Assembly: GCA_021816545.1 (NCBI GenBank)
Contig: JAKAXP010000169.1
Location: 1 to 5,159 of the forward strand
Source: Bacteroidota bacterium
GTDB taxonomy: Bacteria > Bacteroidota > Bacteroidia > Bacteroidales > VadinHA17
Reading direction: 5' to 3'
DNA length: 5,159 bases
The notes beneath the pieces were generated by a model that made no database searches, was not told the origin of the DNA, and saw only the letters and a program-made list of their open reading frames with translations. Position numbers and translations under genes: made by a program. Positions 1 through 5,159 of this stretch are shown piece by piece. Every line of letters starts with the position of its first letter. Position 1 is the first letter of the stretch.

Positions 1-1156
1 GATCATAGCAAGTGTCATACCCGCACGCACCGCAGTTAAGGTGATCCTTGTCCGTGAGTTTCCCCATCGAGGCCAGCACCTGCCTCACCTCCTCATTGTC
101 GTCGGGTGCAATCAGCAGGCGCCTGTCTTCAGGCCGGTAGCGGACTGAAAGGTCAAGCCTGTCATAGGTCTCCAGGTTATTGCGCCACTCCTCCATATTG
201 AGGCCGGCCATCTTTTTCTGGGCATAGGAACTGACCAGTGCCCGCCTGTTGTATTGTTTTCCTCCCTTGCTCATCCCCGGGCCCATGATGCATCCTTCGC
301 AGCACAGCAGTTCCAGGTGCTGCCCGCCTATCATCCCCTGCTCAAACTCCTTGATTGCTTCCTGGAAGCCTATCCGACCCTCGGCAGCTATGATGTTTCC
401 CGTTATGGCATCATCATTGACACCGGCAGTCTGGAGGAGACCTCTCGTAACAGGAAATATTGCCCCTCTTCCGCCAAGCGGCGGGTCAAACTCAGAAAGT
501 GCTGCAGTCTCATTGCTGATGCCGGATGTTTCAAACATCTCGCGCAGCTCAATGAATGTAATTGCCGCATCCACTTCAGGGTTCTCAGCCTTTTTTGCAA
601 CGCAGGGTCCTATGAAAACGACAGACAGGTCATCGCCATACTTCTTCCGCATCACCCTTGTCATGGCCACCATCGGCGAAACAACTGGTATAAGGTCAGG
701 GGTCAGGTCGGAATGATAGTACCTGATGAAGGATACTATTGCAGGGCAGTCAGATGATATATAGTTCTTCGCGCCGGCCTCGCTGATGAGGTTGCGGTAA
801 CGGTGTGCAACGAGGTCTGCACCGAAAGAAACCTCCGAGACATAATCAAATCCCAGTGCCCTTATCATCCCGATAACCTTCCGGTAATCATCAACGTCAT
901 GAAACTCCGCGGGGAAGCTTGGTGCCACCAGGGCTGCCTTCATTCCGGGCCGTGCCAGGACCTTGCGCACCAGGTCAACCGTATTCACAAACACCTTGGC
1001 TCCCTGGCTGCACACCTTTGTACAGTTACCGCAGGCAATGCACTTTTCGGTTATCACCTCTGCCTGTCCGCCGACAATCCTGATTGCACGGGCAGGGCAC
1101 TCCCTGACACATGTGTAACAGGTACGGCAAAGCTCTTTTATAGTGTATACAAGCAT
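1..1156 (-). CDS. hydS: HydS-like group C (putative sensory) [FeFe]-hydrogenase, 3'-partial
   Basis: An open frame of 385 codons runs from ATG at 1156 off the left edge with no stop. Two ferredoxin-type [4Fe-4S] sites open it (C10, C13, C16, C20; C39, C42, C45, C49). A shortened H-cluster domain follows, with VAPSFPAEF (77-85), L1 SSDCPAI (C137), L2 GPCVAKKAE (C185, K188, E191) and L3 LLCCEGCIMGPGMS (C285, C289). Near the edge, CGACGYDTC (C375, C378, C383) begins a further [4Fe-4S] motif typical of HydS proteins. In that family a PAS domain usually comes next, so the missing part probably holds one. HydS proteins are thought to sense H2 or redox state and signal to regulators of hydrogenase genes rather than make H2 in bulk. 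Pocket residues differ from catalytic enzymes: D136 at the relay Cys, G183 and L283 at the two Met positions, and I140 at the usual Trp. Twelve bp from hydA, it is probably co-transcribed. Family placement is firm; sensory function is inferred. Confidence 0.88.
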   Translation of the reverse strand, partial: MLVYTIKELCRTCYTCVRECPARAIRIVGGQAEVITEKCIACGNCTKVCSQGAKVFVNTVDLVRKVLARPGMKAALVAPSFPAEFHDVDDYRKVIGMIRALGFDYVSEVSFGADLVAHRYRNLISEAGAKNYISSDCPAIVSFIRYYHSDLTPDLIPVVSPMVAMTRVMRKKYGDDLSVVFIGPCVAKKAENPEVDAAITFIELREMFETSGISNETAALSEFDPPLGGRGAIFPVTRGLLQTAGVNDDAITGNIIAAEGRIGFQEAIKEFEQGMIGGQHLELLCCEGCIMGPGMSKGGKQYNRRALVSSYAQKKMAGLNMEEWRNNLETYDRLDLSVRYRPEDRRLLIAPDDNEEVRQVLASMGKLTDKDHLNCGACGYDTCYD

Positions 1157-1168
1157 CTGTTCCCTGGT
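1157..1168 (-). promoter_or_regulatory. Ribosome binding site and spacer before hydS
   Basis: The 12-bp gap between the hydA stop and the hydS ATG reads ACCAGGGAACAG. It contains AGGGA four bases before the ATG, the most Shine-Dalgarno-like site at the three gene junctions here. The hydA TAA is in frame with hydS and only four sense codons lie between, with no other start codon, so ATG at 1156 is effectively fixed as the hydS start. Confidence 0.6.
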
Positions 1169-2884
1169 TTAAAGCAATACATCACGCTTGTTGAAATGAG
1201 TATGAAACAGTCTCTTGTCGGCAAGTTCGGAACACTGTTCAAAAACCCTTCCGTAGAGGTCAGCCACCGAGGCCGACTGCTCAGGTCCGCGGACAGCTTC
1301 CTGGTCATCTGTCTGCCAGATGAACCTGGCTCTCTGCTTCACTGCCTCTTTTGACCCGGCCGGAAGCATTCCGCCGCCGTTGACACAACCGCCGGGGCAT
1401 GCCATCACCTCCACAAGATCATACTGTGCCCCGCCTTCAATCATCTGCCGCAGCCTGGCAAGGCCCTTCAGTCCGTCAACAACGGCAACAGAGTAAGTCT
1501 CGCCTCCGGCTGTAAAGATTGTTTCACGGAAAGTCCCCGCATTGCGCAGTTTCTTCACCGCAGGCCTGTCAGCCTCCTTCTCCCCCTTGCGTGCTGCCAG
1601 CGACCTGAGAACTGACTCTGTTATACCGCCCGCCGCTTCAGCAAGAAAGGATGCCGAACTGCGGAGCGCCATCGGCTCATCGGCAGGTTCCGGATCTATG
1701 TTTGTGATATCAATTCCATAGAGGACAATCAGCCTGGCCAGTTCCCTCACCGTCAGTACCGTGTCTATATCGCTTATTCCTTTCCTTGTCATGCTGTCGC
1801 GGCGTGCCTCGAACTTCATCGCGGTGCACGGTGTGACGCTTACGGTATAAACCCTTGGCTTCTCATCACTGACAGGAACGACAGACTTTATGATGGCTCC
1901 CGAGATCTGCTGCGGCGTTTTCAGGGTCGAAAGCATAGGCAGCAGCTCAGGGGTGAACTGCTCGCAGTACTTGACCCACGCCGGGCATGCTGAGACAATC
2001 AGCGGTTTCCGGTCAGGATTGTTTTTGCCGTTGATAAGGGCATCTGTAAGTTCAGTAATAAGGATATCGGTTCCTGTTCCTGAAAGGAAAATCCTGTCAA
2101 AACCTGTCTTCCTCAGTGCGGCATTCAGAAGCCTGTCAAAGTCGCGGTTGTATTTTATTCCCAGCTCTTCAGCAAGTGCAGATGGCACAAGCGGTGAGTA
2201 CTGGATAACGCGGGTCACATCGTTGTGGCTGAGCTGTTCCTGCACCTCTGAAAGGTAATGCTTTTCATGCAGGGCTCCGGTGGGGCATACAAGGACACAC
2301 TGGCCGCAGTGAATGCAGCTTGAGAAGTTGAAGTCACGGTCCATGGCGGGGCCGACATGGGTATATCTGCCCCTTCCGATAAAGTCTATTGAAGTGGCGG
2401 TTACAACCTCTTCGCAGACCCTGAGGCAACGGCCGCAGAGAATGCACTTCGAGAGCTCCCGCACGATGGCGGGGCTCGACTGGTCGCGACGAGGTTTGAT
2501 CTTGCTTCCGCGTATGCGCCGCTCCCTCACCTGCATCTCATCAGAGAGGCGCTGCAGCTCACAGTCGAGGTTGCGGTCACAGTAAAGACAGTCATCAGGA
2601 TGGTTTGAGAGGAGAAGCTCGACGATAGTCTTGCGGGCCCTGATGACGCGGGGTGAATGGGTTTTTATCTTCATCCACTCCTCCACGGGGGCAGAGCAGG
2701 CAGTGACTAGCCTGTCACGACCCTCGACCTCCACAACACACATACGGCAGGCACCGGTGGGAGTGAACTCCGCCATGCGACAGAGCGTGGGGATGATTAT
2801 GCCGTTGCGGTTCAGGGCTGAAAGAATGGTCTCCCCCTTCTCTGCCCTGATGCTCTTGTTGTTTACTTCTATGGTGAACTGCAT
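1169..2884 (-). CDS. hydA: HydA-type [FeFe]-hydrogenase subunit with intact F-clusters and atypical H-cluster pocket
   Basis: This is the H-cluster subunit of HydABC-type complexes, where H+ and H2 are interconverted in the cytoplasm. The 571 residues match the family length. The [2Fe-2S] domain has C35, C46, C49 and C63. The His-ligated [4Fe-4S] site has H95, C99, C102 and C108. Two ferredoxin sites use C147, C150, C153, C157 and C190, C193, C196, C200. The H-cluster domain has L1 VSACPAW (C300), L2 TPCTAMKFE (C353, E359) and L3 MACPGGCVNGGG (C496, C500). A C-terminal small-subunit-like domain (about 510-571) includes LYGRVF and LFHTHF. Numbering nearly equals CpI, so changes are easy to place: relay Cys299 is Ala, Met353 is T351, Lys358 is M356, and the APxxR and FGxTGG pocket segments read SPLVP and AEAAGG. 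The start lies directly at the [2Fe-2S] fold, 3 bp after hydB. The nearest class is trimeric group A3; catalytic activity is uncertain. Confidence 0.93.
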   Translation of the reverse strand: MQFTIEVNNKSIRAEKGETILSALNRNGIIIPTLCRMAEFTPTGACRMCVVEVEGRDRLVTACSAPVEEWMKIKTHSPRVIRARKTIVELLLSNHPDDCLYCDRNLDCELQRLSDEMQVRERRIRGSKIKPRRDQSSPAIVRELSKCILCGRCLRVCEEVVTATSIDFIGRGRYTHVGPAMDRDFNFSSCIHCGQCVLVCPTGALHEKHYLSEVQEQLSHNDVTRVIQYSPLVPSALAEELGIKYNRDFDRLLNAALRKTGFDRIFLSGTGTDILITELTDALINGKNNPDRKPLIVSACPAWVKYCEQFTPELLPMLSTLKTPQQISGAIIKSVVPVSDEKPRVYTVSVTPCTAMKFEARRDSMTRKGISDIDTVLTVRELARLIVLYGIDITNIDPEPADEPMALRSSASFLAEAAGGITESVLRSLAARKGEKEADRPAVKKLRNAGTFRETIFTAGGETYSVAVVDGLKGLARLRQMIEGGAQYDLVEVMACPGGCVNGGGMLPAGSKEAVKQRARFIWQTDDQEAVRGPEQSASVADLYGRVFEQCSELADKRLFHTHFNKRDVLL

Positions 2885-2890
2885 GGCTTA
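2885..2890 (-). other. hydB stop / hydA start junction, 3-bp spacer, same frame
   Basis: The hydB TAA is followed by one codon (GCC) and then the hydA ATG in the same reading frame. The upstream bases (CAGTAAAATAAGCC) are A-rich but have no Shine-Dalgarno core. A-rich leaders without this core are common in Bacteroidota, so this is a weak lineage hint as well as evidence for coupled translation of the two subunits. Confidence 0.6.
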
Positions 2891-4837
2891 TTTTACTGTA
2901 ACGGCACTGAACTTGCAAACATCATAGCAGACCCCGCAACCGATGCACTTGTCCTCAACTATGAAGAAGGGCTGCAGCCTGGTTCCGTAGATGGCATTTA
3001 CAGGGCACTTGGCTGCACAGACAGTACAACCGGTGCACTTGTCGACATCTATGCTGAAGGTCCTGAGCCCACGGCATACGTTGGCACGGCACCGACGGTC
3101 AAAGATATGTTCCTCAAACTCCTCACGGTAGTTTGCCAGGGCGCTGATGAAAGGGTTGGGTGCTGTCTGGCCCAGGCCGCAGAGCGAAGTATCCTTCATC
3201 ACCGAGGCGATGGTCTCAAGCTGCATCACCCCCTTGAACCTTTCAAGGGTGGCGTTTGAATCCTCATTGTGAGGCTTGCGCACCACGTTCTCAAGGATCT
3301 CAAGCATACGGCCCGTACCTTCGCGGCACGGTATGCACTTGCCGCAGCTCTCCTTGTGGATGAACTCCATGTAATATCTGACGAAATCGACCAGGCAGGT
3401 GGTTTCGTCAATTATAATAAGTCCTCCTGATCCCATTGCTATGCCGTTGGCGCGGAGTACGTCAAAGTCAACCGGAAGGTCAAGGTTCTTTTCAGTGATG
3501 AAGGTGCCTGACGGACCTCCTATCTGCAAGGTCTTCAGTGACTTACCGTCTCTTATGCCGTCAGCTATCACCTCTGCGATTGTCCTGAAGGTAGTACCCA
3601 TCTCAACTTCTATCAGGCCTGTATAACGTCCTCTTCCCCCGAGGGAGAACAGTTTGGTCCCCTTGCTTCCTTCCGTCCCCATGGCACGGAACCACTCCGG
3701 CCCGTGAGACATGATCAGGGGTACATTCATCAGCGTCTCAACGTTGTTGATGACGGTGGGTTTACCAAAGAGTCCGCTGGTTGTCGGATATGGGGGTTTA
3801 AGTTCCGGCATGCCACGTTTTCCCTCGAGGGAAGCTATGAGTGCCGTTTCTTCGCCGCAGACGAATGCTCCGGCCTCTTCCCTGATTATTATCTCGAGGT
3901 TGAAGCCGCTGGAAAGGATGTTATGGCCTGTGATGCCAAATTCAGCGGCGGCGGCGAGTGCCGTGCGAAGCCGTGCCAGCGGGTGGGGTGATCCGGTCTT
4001 GAGGTAGATGACGGCACTGGAGGCACCGATGGCGTAGGAGGCAATGCAAATACCCTCTATCAGCCGGTGCGGATCGCCCTCCATCACGGACCTGTCAGCA
4101 TACGAGCCCGGGTCACTCTCCTTGGCGTTGCAGATCAGGAACCTGTTGTCAGAAGCCGAGTTAAGGGCATACTTCCATTTAAGACCGGTATTGAAGCCAC
4201 CGCCGCTGCGCCCCCTCAGCCCGCTGCGCTCTATGATATCACATACCTCCTCATGGGTGTAGTTCCGTATTGTCTTGAGAAATGTACGGTAACCGCCACG
4301 GGCAATGTACTCCTCAATGCTCTCAGGATCATAACAACCGCAGTTGCCCAGTACCACCCTCTTCTGCATCCTGAAGAAAGGCACTTCCTCCAGGAACGGG
4401 ATATCATGCCAGGCTTCAAAACCGGTATTTCCTGACTGTGCCACGAGATCCTCGGCCGGCATGTCCTTGTGGAAGACGCCATTAAGGAGTGATTCCACCT
4501 TGTCTTCAGAGATATTCCTGAAAATGAGTTTGTTTTTGCCTGGAAGATGCACGCACACCATCGGTTCAAAGGCTGCAGGCCCGTGGCAGCCGGTACGGAC
4601 CACCTCACCTTTTATTCCCATCTCTTCAAGCCACTGAACCGCCGCAGCGGCAGTTGCATTGGCACCGGCAATGATTGCAGCCGAACCGGATGCAACGTAA
4701 ATAACGGGAGCCGACGGTCTGTCACGCCTTATCTCTGCAAGTTTCCTCGTTGTCTCTGCAGGAAGGGCGTCAGAACTGTGCAGCAGCACCTCCCTGATCA
4801 GGAATTCCTTTGTGCCATAATCTGCGATCTGTTTCAT
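2888..4837 (-). CDS. hydB: NuoF/HydB-type FMN and iron-sulfur subunit of an [FeFe]-hydrogenase complex
   Basis: In HydABC complexes this cytoplasmic subunit holds FMN, is the NAD(P)H site and links HydC to HydA. The 649 residues have the full HydB layout. An N-terminal thioredoxin-like domain spans about 40-130. The NuoF core follows, with FMN loop GLRGRSGGGFNTGLKW (206-221), nucleotide motif CNAKESDPGSYADR (236-249) and GAFVCGEETALIASLEGKRG (323-342). A [4Fe-4S] site has C498, C501, C504 and C553. H577-x5-C583-x4-C588 resembles the metal-binding linker of HydB. Two ferredoxin-type [4Fe-4S] sites end the protein (C601, C604, C607, C611; C631, C634, C637, C641). Two features are odd. The N-terminal domain keeps only C84; the other three expected cysteines are A49, A54 and A88. 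The usual N-(A/G)-D-E-G-(D/E)-P-G motif has K239 and S241. The start overlaps hydC, and hydA follows after 3 bp. The C-terminal ferredoxin extension separates it from complex I NuoF. Confidence 0.95.
   Translation of the reverse strand: MKQIADYGTKEFLIREVLLHSSDALPAETTRKLAEIRRDRPSAPVIYVASGSAAIIAGANATAAAAVQWLEEMGIKGEVVRTGCHGPAAFEPMVCVHLPGKNKLIFRNISEDKVESLLNGVFHKDMPAEDLVAQSGNTGFEAWHDIPFLEEVPFFRMQKRVVLGNCGCYDPESIEEYIARGGYRTFLKTIRNYTHEEVCDIIERSGLRGRSGGGFNTGLKWKYALNSASDNRFLICNAKESDPGSYADRSVMEGDPHRLIEGICIASYAIGASSAVIYLKTGSPHPLARLRTALAAAAEFGITGHNILSSGFNLEIIIREEAGAFVCGEETALIASLEGKRGMPELKPPYPTTSGLFGKPTVINNVETLMNVPLIMSHGPEWFRAMGTEGSKGTKLFSLGGRGRYTGLIEVEMGTTFRTIAEVIADGIRDGKSLKTLQIGGPSGTFITEKNLDLPVDFDVLRANGIAMGSGGLIIIDETTCLVDFVRYYMEFIHKESCGKCIPCREGTGRMLEILENVVRKPHNEDSNATLERFKGVMQLETIASVMKDTSLCGLGQTAPNPFISALANYREEFEEHIFDRRCRANVCRGLRTFSIDVDKCTGCTVCAAKCPVNAIYGTRLQPFFIVEDKCIGCGVCYDVCKFSAVTVK
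4834..4837 (-). other. ATGA stop/start overlap of hydC and hydB
   Basis: The hydC stop TGA and the hydB start ATG share bases in a 4-bp ATGA overlap. The bases upstream (CTGGCTGACCTCAG) contain no Shine-Dalgarno-like purine run. Re-initiation by ribosomes ending hydC is therefore the likely way hydB is translated, keeping the two partner subunits in step. The overlap is seen directly; the coupling is inferred. Confidence 0.75.
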
Positions 4838-5159
4838 CTGAGGTCAGCCAGTGCTTTAAGTTTGGAAATGAGTTCAGGGACATCCTCGGGACGCAGACGG
4901 GTAAAGTAATTCTCACCCACGCAAACAACCGGCCCTTCATTGCACCCTCCCTGACAGGCAGTAAGCTCATAGCTGAACCTGCCGTCACGGGTTGTCTGAC
5001 CAGGATCAATGCCGAGTGCATCCCTGACAGCAGTCACCACCGATGCAGAACCGTTAATGAAACAGGTAGTCCCGTTGCAGATCCGCATGTGTACCTTTCC
5101 TGCCGGGATAAACCTGAAACGGTCATAAAAAGTGGCGAGACCGTATATCTTTGTTGTTG
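4834..5159 (-). CDS. hydC: NuoE/HydC-type thioredoxin-like [2Fe-2S] subunit, 5'-partial
   Basis: This is the 24-kDa (NuoE) family subunit that in HydABC hydrogenases relays electrons next to the flavin subunit in the cytoplasm. The frame stays open to the window edge, giving 107 codons plus a stop. An ATG at 5088 is internal: the codons above it read KIYGLATFYDRF, matching the conserved YGVATFYxxF segment of NuoE, so the true start lies outside. Against a usual length near 160 residues, about 50 N-terminal residues are missing. All four [2Fe-2S] ligands are visible as C-x4-C (CNGTTC, fragment residues 27 and 32) and C-x3-C (CQGGC, residues 68 and 72), followed by the family's GPVV...RLRPEDVPELI ending. 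The stop overlaps the hydB start by 4 bp, which suggests translational coupling. Assignment to a hydrogenase rather than to complex I rests on the neighbours. The family call is secure. Confidence 0.94.
   Translation of the reverse strand, partial: TTKIYGLATFYDRFRFIPAGKVHMRICNGTTCFINGSASVVTAVRDALGIDPGQTTRDGRFSYELTACQGGCNEGPVVCVGENYFTRLRPEDVPELISKLKALADLR

Noticed and set aside
249..757. Two open frames on the plus strand that could be read as small proteins
   Set aside because: They lie entirely antisense to the HydS-like gene, whose minus-strand translation shows continuous iron-sulfur and H-cluster motifs. Their own translations show no recognisable domain.
1156..1169. Possible frameshift or broken fusion between hydA and hydS
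   Set aside because: The hydA C-terminus is complete (LFHTHF near the end), and hydS starts with its own AGGGA site and first ferredoxin cysteine at residue 10, so these are two ordinary genes.
803..1354. A 183-codon plus-strand frame with several cysteines
   Set aside because: It is the reverse complement of ferredoxin cysteine codons of hydS and the C-terminus of hydA. It crosses the junction of two real genes and has no cluster-type cysteine spacing.
1169..2884. HydA as a Narf/Nar1-type iron-sulfur assembly protein, suggested by the SACPAW loop
   Set aside because: Nar1-type proteins lack the full N-terminal [2Fe-2S], His-ligated [4Fe-4S] and two-ferredoxin series seen here, and the hydC-hydB context is that of a multimeric hydrogenase.
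4770..5021. A minus-strand frame overlapping the end of hydC and the start of hydB
   Set aside because: It is an out-of-frame shadow. The hydC and hydB frames carry all the conserved motifs there and meet in a clean ATGA overlap.
2888..5159. The hydC-hydB pair as part of a respiratory complex I operon
   Set aside because: HydB has a C-terminal two-cluster ferredoxin extension and an N-terminal thioredoxin-like domain absent from NuoF, and the next gene is HydA rather than NuoG.

Overview
The window is almost entirely coding on the minus strand. It holds four consecutive genes of one [FeFe]-hydrogenase operon, read from high to low coordinates: a NuoE/HydC-type [2Fe-2S] subunit (5' end beyond base 5159), a NuoF/HydB-type flavin subunit, a HydA-type [FeFe]-hydrogenase subunit, and a HydS-like (group C, putatively sensory) [FeFe]-hydrogenase whose 3' end lies beyond base 1. 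Only 3 bp separate hydB from hydA and 12 bp separate hydA from hydS, while hydC and hydB overlap by 4 bp. No RNA gene, mobile element, CRISPR array, promoter or terminator is visible. The window lies inside the transcription unit, so its control elements are probably outside.

The organism is an anaerobic, probably fermentative bacterium. The gene set (trimeric HydABC-type hydrogenase plus HydS-like protein) is known from Firmicutes, Thermotogae and Bacteroidota. Weak Shine-Dalgarno signals before most starts (judged for hydB and hydA) would fit Bacteroidota, but this is only a hint and no marker gene settles it.

In known HydABC complexes HydC and HydB pass electrons between NAD(P)H (at FMN in HydB) and iron-sulfur clusters, and HydA carries the H-cluster. 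Such complexes can couple NADH and ferredoxin to H2 by electron bifurcation or confurcation. Here the electron wiring of HydA is complete: every predicted ligand of its [2Fe-2S], His-ligated [4Fe-4S] and two ferredoxin-type [4Fe-4S] clusters is present at almost the same residue number as in Clostridium pasteurianum CpI.

The reactive sites, however, are unusual. HydA keeps the four H-cluster cysteines but changes several pocket residues: the proton-relay Cys becomes Ala, and the Met and Lys of the MPCTAKK-type motif become Thr and Met. HydB has lost three of four cysteines of its N-terminal thioredoxin-like [2Fe-2S] domain, all to Ala, and has a Lys/Ser-altered version of the otherwise acidic nucleotide/FMN motif. 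The downstream HydS-like protein has its own atypical pocket (Asp, Gly and Leu at relay Cys and two Met positions) but keeps the Lys that HydA has lost. The locus may therefore encode a divergent HydABC-like complex paired with a sensor-type homologue. Whether HydA is a working hydrogenase is the main open question.
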